A stretch of DNA of 44,038 nt from Bryobacterales bacterium (GTDB lineage: Bacteria > Acidobacteriota > Terriglobia > Bryobacterales > UBA6623), in assembly GCA_028819235.1 (NCBI GenBank), contig JAPPMC010000130.1, positions 1 through 44,038 on the forward strand, read 5' to 3'. Below are positions 7,484-16,757 of the stretch, piece by piece; position 1 is the first letter of the stretch, and each line of letters begins with the position of its first letter. Below the pieces are notes generated by a model. That model did no database searches. It saw nothing but the letters and a program-made list of their open reading frames with translations, and was not told the DNA's origin. The position numbers and the translations under genes were made by a program.

Positions 7484-9967
7484 TCAGTCCTCGGACCGCC
7501 CGAGCCAGCGGACGCGGACCACCAGCTTGATCGGGGACGCCCCTAGGAAGTTCAGGAAATCTGGCGAATCGACGTTGTTGTTCGCAAACTGGTAGTTTGG
7601 CCGGTTCGTCAGATTGTCCACGCCAGGTCGTAAGGCCCAACGGTGGCCCAGGAACGACAACTCTCGCTCGGCATGCACGTTGATGCTGAAGTATCTCGGC
7701 AGTCGCCAGCCATTCGCCGGACCGGCCAGCTTGGCGCTGTCGTCGTGGACGCTGAAGGGGAATCCATCGCGCCATTCGGCGAAGTAGACGATTGAGGTCT
7801 TCCTGCCGATCCGAAACGAGGCCCAGGAAACCAGCCGGTGAGGCACGTCCCATGACAGGCGGCCTGCCATGTCGGTGGAGAAGATCGTGTTGTTGGTGTC
7901 CGCCGCGAGCGCGGCGTTGGACCACGACCGCGAGTACGTGTAGCTCGCGAACCAGCGGTGGGACCTTGGGAGGGGTGTGCTCACGGCGATCTCGGCGGAG
8001 TCGTAGGTCTCGCTGCGGACATTCTCAAGCCGGAGTCGCGTGGTGTCGCCACTCCCGGCGGAGAGCGGGTTTCGGGGCGGGTCCGCCAACCTTGGAAGGT
8101 GCGCATAGCCGTCCCGGAGCCTCTTCCGCAAGTAGTTGAACTGCAGGTCCGTGCTCCCTGGTAGGCTCTGTCGCCAGCCGATGCTCAGGTTTCGCGTCGT
8201 GGGGATCTCCAATAGCGCCCTGTCAAACGAGAAACGTCGGACATCAGCCGGTCCCGCCGGGGTCTCGCCGTCTGGCAGGTAGTCCGTCAGGACCGACAAC
8301 TGGTCCAGATGCCGGGTGAAGATTCGGAAATTGGTTGCGGCCGGTATCCAGCCCGCCCCGGCCACAAGCCGGGATCGGTCGAGCCCCGGGGGCTTGAAGG
8401 CCAAGCTGATCCTAGGAGTTCCGGCTCCTCTCGCCACGATCCGGTCCCGGTCCCAGCGCACCCCGAACTCTGCCACTAGCCGTGGGACTAGTTCCCATCT
8501 GTCCTGCACGTAGGCTCCCGCTTCCAGGTTGGACTCCCGGAACCTGCCCCTCCCGAGGAATGACAGCGTGCTGGACAGCGTCCCGTCTGCCCGGTAGTAC
8601 TCGATCGGGCTCCGGCGGATGTCCTGAAAGTACCCCGCGTGGCTGACGTTGGCACCTGACTTGAGCTGATGCTGTCCGAACCACCGCCTGAGCAAGAAGA
8701 GATTGGCCCGAAACTCGTAACGGCTGCTGGTCCGGTGGGTGGCGATGGGGTAACTCCCCGCACGCCCGGAAGAGGTGATCCTGTACGGATCGCTGCCCTG
8801 TGGCGATCCCCGGTAGTCGGAGCGATAGGCGGCCACTCCAAAGTCCAGAACGCTCTCTGCGGAAAGCGCGACCTGATCCTTGACGTTGAAGAAGAATCTT
8901 CCCGCTCGCCTGTCGAACGTGGTCTCCATTGGATCGAGGGGCGACAGGCCAGACTTGGGCGCGTCTAGGTAGTCCACGACGATGCCGGAGCTCAGCGTGT
9001 GCGAGGATCCCAGCCTCAACTGTGCGCGGAGGCTGTTGCTGACCGACCAAGAGCGATTTCGGTCCTCTCCGACGGGCAATTCGCGCACGAGGTTCTCCTC
9101 GTACAGCACGTCTATGCCGTTGAACACCCAAGCCCGGTTCCCGAGCAGCGGGCCTGAGAGGCTGTGCCTCGGCCTCCAGTCCCGAAAGCGCAATCCGCGT
9201 TCGAAGTCGACGCCCGGGACAAAGTTCGTGAACCTGTGCCAGAACGCGTCGTGACCCGTGCGGGTCCTTAGGACCATCGCTCCGCCAGTGCCCTTTCCGA
9301 ACTCCGCCGAGTAGCGACCGGCGAGAAGGTCGACCGACTGGACCGACTCGACTCCAAGCGCCATCTCGAGTGCTCCCGAAGCTGGATCCGACACGCTGAA
9401 TCCGTCCAGCGTCCAGTTCGTCTCGTATGCTGGGCTGCCGTGAAAATGGACGGCTCCGTACGGGCTTCTTAGGACTCCGGGCAGGACGGCAGTTGCCCCT
9501 TGGATGCGCTGCTTTGTTGAGCGCGGGGTGGGAATCGCATCGATCTCACGCTCAGTCAGGGCCTGTGACTGCGCGATCTGCTCAGCCACCAGCTGCTCGT
9601 TCGCGTAGACATCGACGGAGGTTCCGCCATCGAGGCTGCGGGTCAGTTCCACGTTGACGAGATTGACGCCCTCGACCAGTTCGGCTGGCTTGCCTTCGAT
9701 CGGAAAGAAGCCTTCGCGGGTGACTCTGACCAGGTATGCTCCAGCGCGATCAAGGGTAATGCGGAAGGCGCCCTTGGGTGTTGACTGAGTCGCGACCGCG
9801 ACATTGGTGCTCTCGCGGCTCTCGATGACGACGCGGACTCCATTGACTGGATCTCCGTTTCTGTCCGTCACCGATCCTAGGACCAGGACCTGGCCGGGAA
9901 GGCCTTGCGCTGAACAGGCGAGTACGCCGAGCGTCAGGGCGAGCCGGCAAGACGCTGCCCGTGCCAC
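7484..9967 (-). CDS. TonB-dependent receptor with N-terminal carboxypeptidase-regulatory-like domain
   Basis: Large outer-membrane receptor (827 residues from GTG 9967; GTG 10003 is an alternative). It starts with a signal peptide (CRLALTLGVLACSAQG). A carboxypeptidase-D regulatory-like beta sandwich follows at about 30-105 (VLGSVTDRNGDPVNGVRVVI, GAFRITLDRAGAYLVRV). A plug domain covers about 115-230 (VLPGVLRSPYGAVHFHG, NWTLDGFSVSDP, VDLLAGRYSAEFGKGTGG). The remainder is a beta-barrel rich in aromatic strands, ending in PGVDNLTNRPNY and KLVVRVRWLG. The layout resembles Oar/SusC-like receptors that are numerous in Acidobacteria. The substrate is unknown. There is no TonB-ExbBD in the window. 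I prefer the 9967 start because it gives a compact signal peptide and leaves the hairpin at 10004-10019 in the leader. Confidence 0.92.
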   Translation of the reverse strand: MARAASCRLALTLGVLACSAQGLPGQVLVLGSVTDRNGDPVNGVRVVIESRESTNVAVATQSTPKGAFRITLDRAGAYLVRVTREGFFPIEGKPAELVEGVNLVNVELTRSLDGGTSVDVYANEQLVAEQIAQSQALTEREIDAIPTPRSTKQRIQGATAVLPGVLRSPYGAVHFHGSPAYETNWTLDGFSVSDPASGALEMALGVESVQSVDLLAGRYSAEFGKGTGGAMVLRTRTGHDAFWHRFTNFVPGVDFERGLRFRDWRPRHSLSGPLLGNRAWVFNGIDVLYEENLVRELPVGEDRNRSWSVSNSLRAQLRLGSSHTLSSGIVVDYLDAPKSGLSPLDPMETTFDRRAGRFFFNVKDQVALSAESVLDFGVAAYRSDYRGSPQGSDPYRITSSGRAGSYPIATHRTSSRYEFRANLFLLRRWFGQHQLKSGANVSHAGYFQDIRRSPIEYYRADGTLSSTLSFLGRGRFRESNLEAGAYVQDRWELVPRLVAEFGVRWDRDRIVARGAGTPRISLAFKPPGLDRSRLVAGAGWIPAATNFRIFTRHLDQLSVLTDYLPDGETPAGPADVRRFSFDRALLEIPTTRNLSIGWRQSLPGSTDLQFNYLRKRLRDGYAHLPRLADPPRNPLSAGSGDTTRLRLENVRSETYDSAEIAVSTPLPRSHRWFASYTYSRSWSNAALAADTNNTIFSTDMAGRLSWDVPHRLVSWASFRIGRKTSIVYFAEWRDGFPFSVHDDSAKLAGPANGWRLPRYFSINVHAERELSFLGHRWALRPGVDNLTNRPNYQFANNNVDSPDFLNFLGASPIKLVVRVRWLGRSED

Positions 9968-10003
9968 CGACCGGCTTCTTGTTCGTTCGCAGTGACGGAC
10001 CAC

Positions 10004-10019
10004 TTGGGCTTCCGCCCAA
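10004..10019 (-). promoter_or_regulatory. Leader hairpin at the TonB-dependent receptor start
   Basis: On the transcript strand the sequence is TTGGGC-GGAA-GCCCAA, a perfect six-base stem closed by a GNRA-type GGAA tetraloop. It ends directly before GTG 10003 and 37 bases before GTG 9967. It could influence translation or stability of the receptor mRNA. It may also be a chance palindrome; nothing else in the leader supports a known riboswitch. Confidence 0.3.
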
Positions 10020-10138
10020 ACATACTGGCACGGTGGCCATCGATACCGCCTGCGACCGCCGCACTGGCGATCAAGTCAACTGGACGCACGCCCAGTCTGC
10101 CATTGAGCAGTGACCGAGACAGCGGCCTGCGAATCCGC

Positions 10139-11110
10139 TCAGGGGATTGTCCCGGAAACTACGGTCTCGTCCGAACGGGACCGGCGAACTACAGTGCGCA
10201 CTGCTTCGATGACCAGTTCCGGCTGATCGTGGTGGATGAAGTGGCCGGAGCGTTCGGCAATCCGCCACTCGCTCGCCGTCGAGAGTCCAGTGAGGTCTTC
10301 CTGCAGCTCCAACCAGAATTCCGCTCTCCTGCGTCCCTCGCTCAGTACGTAGAGGGGCTTGTTGCCGAGGCTGAGGGGGCTTGCCGCGACCTCTTGCAGG
10401 CTCGTCCGAAGGGCCGCCATCTCTGCTGCTGCCGTTCGAACGGACTTCGTCGTCTTCATGAGGGCCGTCTCCGCCGCACGAACAGAATCCTCCCGGGAGG
10501 CCGGGTCCCCGGCGGGCAGCGGGAACAGGAATCGGGGGATTCCGGTAGGGGCCAAAATCCCCACAGTGCGTCCGATCGTCGCAATCCGGTCGAGGTCGAT
10601 CGACTGATGAGCTAGCCCTGAGTGCGAAGAGTCCACCAGCACCATACCCGCGACATCGTCGGGATATTGACTGGCGTACAACTGCATCAGAAGGCCCCCA
10701 AATGAGTGGCCGACTAGAACGAATGGCGCGGCGATGCCGCTGTTTCGCAGCAGCAGGTGCAACTCGCGCACGATGTTCCCGGCGGACCGAGCTGCTGGAG
10801 ACGGCTCGCTCCACGCGTAGCCGGCCCGGTCATACGAGCAGGTGGTGGTAAAGCTGGCGACCTCGCCCGAGACTGACGCCCAAGCAAGCGAACTGCCGGG
10901 AAGTCCTGCCTCGAATACGACTGTTGGGGTGCCGGACCCTTGGCAACGGAGGTGAAGCCGATGGCCACCCACGTCTATCTTCATGCCCGGAGCGGCCAGT
11001 CTTCGGGCTGTGCCGTTCGAGAGGGACCATTGCAACAGTGTCCCGCAGAGCAGGACGACCACCAGTGCGGATCCGCCCCACAGACAGACTCTTCCGATGA
11101 ACTTGGCCAT
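10139..11110 (-). CDS. Alpha/beta hydrolase, membrane-anchored
   Basis: A 323-residue hydrolase with an N-terminal hydrophobic anchor (residues 12-28, SALVVVLLCGTLLQW). It has a complete family outline: VVFEAGLPGSSLAW (oxyanion strand), YDRAGYAWSE, the elbow VLVGHSFGGLLMQLYA with nucleophile Ser near 136, MVLVDSSHSG, and a C-terminal SGHFIHHDQPELV carrying the catalytic His near 290. The acid residue is not obvious to me. The first strand MKIDVGGHRLHLRCQGSGTP is typical of the broad haloalkane dehalogenase/epoxide hydrolase/lipase-like group, and no substrate can be given. It reads in the same direction as the Nramp-like gene upstream but is separated from it by 300 bases. Confidence 0.85.
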   Translation of the reverse strand: MAKFIGRVCLWGGSALVVVLLCGTLLQWSLSNGTARRLAAPGMKIDVGGHRLHLRCQGSGTPTVVFEAGLPGSSLAWASVSGEVASFTTTCSYDRAGYAWSEPSPAARSAGNIVRELHLLLRNSGIAAPFVLVGHSFGGLLMQLYASQYPDDVAGMVLVDSSHSGLAHQSIDLDRIATIGRTVGILAPTGIPRFLFPLPAGDPASREDSVRAAETALMKTTKSVRTAAAEMAALRTSLQEVAASPLSLGNKPLYVLSEGRRRAEFWLELQEDLTGLSTASEWRIAERSGHFIHHDQPELVIEAVRTVVRRSRSDETVVSGTIP

Positions 11111-11410
11111 GACTTAGGCGCCGCAGTGCCCTCGGTGGCCGAGGTTGACCATTTGAGCGGGGCCGTTGGGCCGGCTACCGTTCACCAGGCATCCCTCGAT
11201 CCATGTGCCCTCGGGACGTCAGCCTTCGCCTCCCCCAATTCTGGTGCCACGGTCGTCACGGTCGTCCGGAGTACGGGTCGTCTGTTTAAGGAAGCCCCTC
11301 TCACGACTGGCAGCCGGGCCAGTGTCGCCTAGCACGGGGGGACTAGCAATAGACGGCAGTGGCCAGAACGGCGATGCCGAGCCACGCCGAGACGGCGAAC
11401 ACGGCACGGG
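11111..11410. other. Intergenic stretch without a recognisable gene
   Basis: This 300-base gap lies between the alpha/beta hydrolase and the Nramp-like gene, both on the minus strand. Only short frames with low-complexity translations are present. I see no tRNA-like fold, repeat or strong hairpin. It presumably carries the promoter of the hydrolase. Confidence 0.4.
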
Positions 11411-12772
11411 CTAGAACATCCGATCAATTGCGGAATAGCCCATTAGCAGTGCCATCAGCACGGCAGACACCCACAGCATCAAGGTCACCCAGCCCTTGGG
11501 CAGGATGCTGGCCGGCACTCGCCGGTAGCGCAGGAAGAGGGCGAAGCCTCCAATCACCGGCAGCATGATTGCTTGGGCGATGCCTCCGATCTTGACCATG
11601 AGAACCGGCTCGCGGATCCACATGAAGTACAGGCAGGGAACGACCAGCAGCACCACGACAAACGTCCGGATCGCGCGGAGGCGCTTGCTGTAGTCGGACC
11701 TGTCGTACACACCGAGCATCCCGACGAAGTCGGCCCAAACGCGGCAGTGTGCCGCGGTGGAGGCGAACACCGTTGAGTACAGGACTGCGAAGGCTCCCAC
11801 CATGAAGAGCCCAAGGGACCAGCCGCCGAGCGTTTCGGTGTAGATGGTGGACAGCACCCGCACCATTTCGGATCCCTCAGGCACCAGACCCATTCCCTTC
11901 AGCACGCCAGCGCCGAGAAAGTAGAAGGCGATGGTGGCGAACGTGTAAATCACCATCGAGAAGATCACGTCGTGCCCCATCACGCGGATCCAGCCCAAGG
12001 CTCGCCCCGTCCATGCTCTTGAGTCCTCCCTCCGCCCGGTGTACTGCGCATAGCCCTTCTCGATGCACCAGTAGGGGTACATCACCAGCTCCGTGGCCCC
12101 TACGCCGGTGATTCCGAACGCCGCTACAGCGGTCGCCATCCCCCCTTCAGGCGGACGGAATGTCAGGCCGGTCGCGACTGCGCCCCAATCGAAGTACTGC
12201 GGAAGCTTGAACAGCAGGAAACAACAGCTGACGGTCAGCGCGGTGAAACTGACCACGAGGCCCATCGCGACCTTCTCGACGATCACGTACTTCCCGGCGA
12301 TCAGCAGCAGGACCGTAAGCCCGGCCAAGATCCAAACGAAGGCTGTAATCGGAACGCTCGGAATCGTCCGGTTCAGGATCTCCGCGATTCCTCCCAGCAT
12401 CGCGCCAACCTGAAACAGCGTGAACGTGACCATCGCGGCCCACATCCACACCAACCAGGACACTCTCCAGCGGGGGCCGGGCACCTCGTTGAATGCCTCC
12501 AGCGTGGTCCGGCCCGTGCCGATCGCGTAGCGGCCCAGTTCGTTCTGGACGACAGTCTTCACTAGGCAGCTAAGGATGATCAGCCACAGCAGGACGTAGC
12601 CGTTCTCGGCACCCAGCACCGTGGTGGCGATCAGCTCGCCAGAGCCCACGATCGAGCTCGCAAGGATCAGTCCCGGACCAATCAGCCGGACGATTCCCGA
12701 CAGTGCGCTTGGCGCTGGGGCGACATTCTCGGGATTGAGGCGGTAGGGGTCCGTCGCGGCGCTCGCAGCCAT
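11411..12772 (-). CDS. Divergent Nramp-family transporter
   Basis: Integral membrane protein of 453 residues (GTG 12793 would add seven) with about eleven hydrophobic segments and the LeuT-like Nramp outline. TM1 is GPGLILASSIVGSGELIATT, then NELGRYAIGTGRTTLEAFNEV, a TM6 region GITGVGATELVMYPYW near residues 220-235, and the following loop WCIEKGYAQYTG. Classical Nramp proteins carry DPGN in TM1 and MPH in TM6, whose Asp, Asn and Met bind Mn/Fe. Here those positions read GSGE and ELVMYPY. The protein is therefore a member of the fold and superfamily, but its substrate should not be assumed to be Mn2+ or Fe2+. No MntR-type regulator or riboswitch is visible upstream. Confidence 0.85.
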   Translation of the reverse strand: MAASAATDPYRLNPENVAPAPSALSGIVRLIGPGLILASSIVGSGELIATTVLGAENGYVLLWLIILSCLVKTVVQNELGRYAIGTGRTTLEAFNEVPGPRWRVSWLVWMWAAMVTFTLFQVGAMLGGIAEILNRTIPSVPITAFVWILAGLTVLLLIAGKYVIVEKVAMGLVVSFTALTVSCCFLLFKLPQYFDWGAVATGLTFRPPEGGMATAVAAFGITGVGATELVMYPYWCIEKGYAQYTGRREDSRAWTGRALGWIRVMGHDVIFSMVIYTFATIAFYFLGAGVLKGMGLVPEGSEMVRVLSTIYTETLGGWSLGLFMVGAFAVLYSTVFASTAAHCRVWADFVGMLGVYDRSDYSKRLRAIRTFVVVLLVVPCLYFMWIREPVLMVKIGGIAQAIMLPVIGGFALFLRYRRVPASILPKGWVTLMLWVSAVLMALLMGYSAIDRMF

Positions 12773-12946
12773 GTTGACTCGCAATGCTAGCACAGGCCAC
12801 TTGGGCCAATTTCGCGCCGGTTTCCCGACGGCCAGAAGCGGCTCGCCGGTTTGTTTCTCGGCGGGCGGAGAGCCCTCCTCGTGACGACGTCGGGTCGGAG
12901 CAGTCTCCGCTCCGGTCAGAAGGTGGACCTTGCGAGACTTGTCAGG

Positions 12947-14500
12947 TCACTGTGCGTCTCGGTGCACTGGTTGGTCTAGGACCATGTGCGACGGGAAGTC
13001 CGCGGCCTTCTTGCCGCCGCGGCTGCGAAGGCGCTTGTTCAGCGACCTGCCTCTCGGTGCGTTTAGCGGGATTGCCATCCCACCCAGCTCAGCCATCATC
13101 TCGTACAGGCTCGCCTCCATCTCTCTGGCCGTTTGCCCGTGAGCGGGGTCGTGGATCAGGTTTGTGGTCTCTCCGGGATCGTGCTGCAAGTCATACAGTT
13201 CGTCGGTGTCCCAGAGGCCGTAATAGGTGATGTACTTGTAGCGGCTACCCCTCAGCGCGAACTGAGTCGGCGTGTGCGGGAAGTTCTTTTCCCAGTAGTA
13301 GACATAGAGGAAGTAGTCCCTCCAGTCAACGTCTTCGCCCCGTGCGACGGGCAGGAAACTGTGGCCGTCCATGTGAGGGGGCTTTGCCAAACCCATCGCC
13401 TCCATCACCGTCGCGCCGATGTCGATGTTGGCGACGACCTCCTCCACAACTGTCCCGCCGGGAAAGAGCTCTTTGCATTGCATCAGCATCGGAACGCGGA
13501 TGGATGTCTCGTATGCCACGCGCTTGTCAATCAGGCCGTGCTCGCCGAACATGAAGCCGTTGTCGCCCATGTAGATCACGAGGGCCTCGTCTCCGATCCC
13601 CATCTCCTCGAGCTTCGCCATGACCCGTCCGATGCTGTCATCCACGGCGCTCAGCGCTTCGTTGTATCGCTTGTAGTAGCGCTCGACGTCGAGGTCGCTG
13701 TGGTAGGGAAAGTCGACGCCGTGCCAGCTGTTTCGCTGGTCGCGCAGCCAGCGCGGCTTGCCGCGATAGTTCTCCGGCGTGTCGGCCTCACTCTTGGGTC
13801 TCTCGAAGGGCGCGTCGGACAGCGATCCCTCGTGGCGTTCGGCCGGGGTGAAATTCGCGTGGACGGCCTTGTGCGATAGGTAGAGGAAGAAAGGCTTCTC
13901 GGACGGGCGTTGCTGGGAGAGCCAATCAATGGCGTAGTCGGTGAGCTCGTCGGTGATGTAACCCTGCTGCTTGACGCGCTCTCCATTGACGTTCAGCGTG
14001 TAGTCCGGGTTGGGTGGGAGGTAGTGGCCTTGCCCGCGGAAGCTGACCCAGTGGTCAAAGCCTGGGCGGGGCGAGTCGTCGGCCGCGCCCATGTGCCACT
14101 TGCCGACGAAGGCCGTAGCGAAGCCTGCCTCTTGCAGGTACTGCGGAAAGAACAGCGTTCCCTCTGGGACCGTGCGGTTGTTGTCGATAACCCTGTGCCG
14201 GAATGTGTAGAGCCCCGTCAGGATCGAGGCGCGGCTGGGCGAACAGAGTGACGTGCCGACGAACGCGTTCTTGAGATGCACACCATTGCTGGCCATGGCA
14301 TCCATGTGCGGCGTCCGGGCAAACTGGTGGGCCATGAAGGACATCGCGTCGTAGCGGTGATCGTCGGCGAGGATGAACACGACGCTTCGCGGCTCGGCTC
14401 CCGGGACCTTCTCGGGCTCCACGGTGTCCGGCACTGGAGTGACCGCTGCCGTCGCCGAAACGGCCAGTACAAGCAGGGCTGTTAGGAAGCGGGCTGACAT
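12947..14500 (-). CDS. Exported sulfatase (arylsulfatase/choline-sulfatase-like)
   Basis: Second type I sulfatase of the window, 517 residues from ATG 14500. That start has a GGTAGG Shine-Dalgarno sequence nine bases upstream and fits better than ATG 14509. It has a cleavable signal peptide (ARFLTALLVLAVSATAAV), the metal-binding ILADDHRYDAM, and the formylglycine motif LCSPSRASILTGLY with Cys near residue 86. Further landmarks are FVGKWHMG, LVIYMGDNGFMFGEHG and RVPMLMQ. The C-terminal YDLQHDPGETTNL is typical of the large sulfatase subgroup found in marine and soil polysaccharide degraders. It differs from the sulfatase at 273-1862 in lacking a lipobox. The substrate is unknown. It is divergent from the LolA-like gene. 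Confidence 0.92.
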   Translation of the reverse strand: MSARFLTALLVLAVSATAAVTPVPDTVEPEKVPGAEPRSVVFILADDHRYDAMSFMAHQFARTPHMDAMASNGVHLKNAFVGTSLCSPSRASILTGLYTFRHRVIDNNRTVPEGTLFFPQYLQEAGFATAFVGKWHMGAADDSPRPGFDHWVSFRGQGHYLPPNPDYTLNVNGERVKQQGYITDELTDYAIDWLSQQRPSEKPFFLYLSHKAVHANFTPAERHEGSLSDAPFERPKSEADTPENYRGKPRWLRDQRNSWHGVDFPYHSDLDVERYYKRYNEALSAVDDSIGRVMAKLEEMGIGDEALVIYMGDNGFMFGEHGLIDKRVAYETSIRVPMLMQCKELFPGGTVVEEVVANIDIGATVMEAMGLAKPPHMDGHSFLPVARGEDVDWRDYFLYVYYWEKNFPHTPTQFALRGSRYKYITYYGLWDTDELYDLQHDPGETTNLIHDPAHGQTAREMEASLYEMMAELGGMAIPLNAPRGRSLNKRLRSRGGKKAADFPSHMVLDQPVHRDAQ

Positions 14501-14613
14501 GTGGAACATCCTACCGGAGCGCAGCTCAGAGGTTTCGAACAGTCACCCGGGAAGGTCGCTGGCCTGCGGCAACCCCCTCTGATGCTGGTACGTCTGTACA
14601 ATCAGGGCAAACC

Positions 14614-15423
14614 ATGCGAGGGACAATCTCGACCCGTATCCTTCTGGCTCTTGGCGCGCTGGCGCTGGCCTGGTCAACAGGAGTGCCGCCGGCCTCGGCC
14701 GCGGTTGATGTCGGCCAAGTGATCGAGAGCTTCATCGACAAGGAGACTGAGTTCGCCAAGGCGCGCGAAATGTACACCTATCGCCAGAAGGTCAAGATTC
14801 TGGAGTTTGCCTCCAGCGGCTCGGTTCGGGGCAAGTTCGAGCTCACCCAGGACATTCTGTTCGGAGAGCGCGGAAAGCGGCTTGAGCGGGTGGTCTTCGC
14901 CCCGCCGTCAACCCTCCAGAACCTGATCCTCACGCCCAACGACATGGAGGACCTGCGTAGCGTCCAGCCGTTCGTCATGACCCGCGAGAATGCCCACGAG
15001 TACCGCATCGACTACCTCGGAGAGCAACAGGTCGACGAGATCGAGACCTACATGTTCTCGGTGAAGCCCAAGTCCATGGTCAAGGGCAAGCGATACTTCG
15101 AAGGGCAGATCTGGGTTGACCAGTTGGGCCTGCAGATCGTAAAGACGTACGGCAAGGGCGTGGGAATCCTAGGCAAGAAGAATGATGAGCAGTTTCCGAG
15201 GTTCGAGACCTATCGTGACCAGGTTGACGGCCACTACTGGTTCCCGGTGTATACCCGGGCCGACGATACGCTGGCCTTCCGGTCCGGCCCGCAGAAGATT
15301 CGCATGATCATCACTTACGACAACTACAAGCGGTTCGAAGGTACATCTGTGATCACCTTTGGCGAAGTCGTGTTTGGCGATGCTGTGGAGGACGCTTCGC
15401 CCGAAGGTCAAGACCAGCCCTAA
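14614..15423 (+). CDS. Exported LolA-like protein (outer-membrane lipoprotein-sorting fold)
   Basis: A 269-residue protein with a clear signal peptide (ILLALGALALAWSTGVPPASA). The mature part has the strand pattern of the LolA/LolB superfamily: YTYRQKVKILEF, GKFELTQDILFGERGKR, YRIDYLGEQQVDEIETYMFSV, GKRYFEGQIWVDQLGLQIVK and FPVYTRADDTL. Many acidobacterial genomes encode such proteins of unknown role, and a general lipid- or lipoprotein-binding function in the periplasm is the best guess. It is the first gene of a three-gene plus-strand cluster; the next gene starts 15 bases after its stop. A TACAAT box lies 11 bases before the ATG, but no matching -35 is seen. Confidence 0.72.
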   Translation: MRGTISTRILLALGALALAWSTGVPPASAAVDVGQVIESFIDKETEFAKAREMYTYRQKVKILEFASSGSVRGKFELTQDILFGERGKRLERVVFAPPSTLQNLILTPNDMEDLRSVQPFVMTRENAHEYRIDYLGEQQVDEIETYMFSVKPKSMVKGKRYFEGQIWVDQLGLQIVKTYGKGVGILGKKNDEQFPRFETYRDQVDGHYWFPVYTRADDTLAFRSGPQKIRMIITYDNYKRFEGTSVITFGEVVFGDAVEDASPEGQDQP

Positions 15424-15438
15424 TCGGGCAGCTTCTTG

Positions 15439-16734
15439 ATGATTCGCACGGACCCCGGCTCTACGAAGGCCTTGGGCGGCATCCAGTGCCGTCCACTGCC
15501 ATCCCACTGGGCTTGGGTTGCCGGACTGGCATTAGTGCTGGCGACGATGCCAGCGCAAGCTTTGGGGGCTGGGGAGGACCTGCCTGGCCTTTCCTCGGTC
15601 TTCAGCAAAGTCGACGAGATGCTGGCGGACGTCCAGCGCATCATGGGCTTCGGGCCGCGCCGCCCGATCAAGAGCAGGGCGATCTCCAAGCAGGAGTTCC
15701 GAAGGTTGTACGAGACGCGGATGCGGGAGCAGCAGAAGCCGAAGGAAATGGAGCGGGAACTGCTCTTCTTGAGGATGTTCGGTCTCGTGCCAGAAGACTT
15801 CGACTATGAGGAGACCGTCCTGGACCTGCTCAGTGAGCAGGCTTGGGCGCTGTACGACTTCAAGCGGCGCCAGCTGTATCTGGCAGATTGGGCTCCCCGT
15901 GACGCGCTTGAGTACGCTCTCGTGCACGAATTGGTTCATGCCGTGGACGACCACCACTTCAATCTGCGCAAGTACGTGGAATCGGCCCCCGAGTCAGAGC
16001 GGCAGCTGGCGCGCTTGGCGGCCATGGAGGGGCAGGCGTCGTGGGTGATGACTCAATGGGTCATGGAACAGTCCGGCCGCTCGCTAGAGGGCAACCGCCT
16101 CTTGGCGGTGGCCGCGGCAAGCGCAACGCGATTCGAAGCGCAGCAGTTTCCCGTTTACGAGCGGACGCCGGTTTACTTTCGCGAGGTCCTGATATTTCCG
16201 TACACCGACGGGCTGCTGTTCCAGGACGCGCTGATCCAGCGCTTCGGGCTGGCCGGGTTCCGGAAGGTGTTCGAGCAGCCTCCTGCTACTACACAGCAGA
16301 TCATGCAACCCGAGCTGTACCTAAACGCCTTCGACCCCCAGCCACCGTCCATGGCAGACATCTCGATACCGAAGCCATTCAAGCGTGTCTACGATGGCAC
16401 ATTCGGCCAACTTGACCACCGGATTCTGCTCGAGCACCACTTCGGGGAGAACGACAGGGGCGAACTCCTGGATCGTTGGCGCGGTGCGGCGTTTGAGATC
16501 TACCAGGAGCGCGGCGGGACCGGCGCTGTGCTGCGCTACGCCGTGCGGTGGGACACTCCCGAGGCTGCAAGGGAGTACTACCACCTCTACCGACAGGTCT
16601 GCGAGCGGAAGTGGGAAGGGCTCGAACTCGTCGACAGCGGTGCAGACCGCTGTGAGGGAAACGGACCGTTGGGCCGGGTGATGTTGGAATTGGATGGGAG
16701 CGTACTCCGCAGTGTCGAGGGGCTCCCGCTGTAG
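15439..16734 (+). CDS. Exported HExxH metallopeptidase-like protein
   Basis: A 431-residue protein starting at ATG 15439. An N-terminal hydrophobic segment (WAWVAGLALVLATMPAQALG, residues 24-43) indicates export. The zinc-type motif is HELVH at residues 163-167, in ALVHELVHAVDDHHFNL. AAMEGQASWVM follows, with Glu197 as a likely third ligand. This HExxH...EG-x-A arrangement is what I know from uncharacterised acidobacterial proteins annotated only as hypothetical. The C-terminal third (GAVLRYAVRWDTPEAAREYY) is a small alpha/beta region and not peptidase-like. Whether it cleaves peptides is unproven. It sits between a LolA-like gene and a redoxin gene, so an envelope role is plausible. Confidence 0.75.
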   Translation: MIRTDPGSTKALGGIQCRPLPSHWAWVAGLALVLATMPAQALGAGEDLPGLSSVFSKVDEMLADVQRIMGFGPRRPIKSRAISKQEFRRLYETRMREQQKPKEMERELLFLRMFGLVPEDFDYEETVLDLLSEQAWALYDFKRRQLYLADWAPRDALEYALVHELVHAVDDHHFNLRKYVESAPESERQLARLAAMEGQASWVMTQWVMEQSGRSLEGNRLLAVAAASATRFEAQQFPVYERTPVYFREVLIFPYTDGLLFQDALIQRFGLAGFRKVFEQPPATTQQIMQPELYLNAFDPQPPSMADISIPKPFKRVYDGTFGQLDHRILLEHHFGENDRGELLDRWRGAAFEIYQERGGTGAVLRYAVRWDTPEAAREYYHLYRQVCERKWEGLELVDSGADRCEGNGPLGRVMLELDGSVLRSVEGLPL

Positions 16735-16757
16735 AGGGGTAGAGGGGAGGCACAGGC

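Noticed and set aside
14597..14602. TACAAT and similar boxes before several genes (also 40952, 17425)
   Set aside because: No -35 partner at the right distance, and one copy has no gene behind it, so they are not called as promoters.
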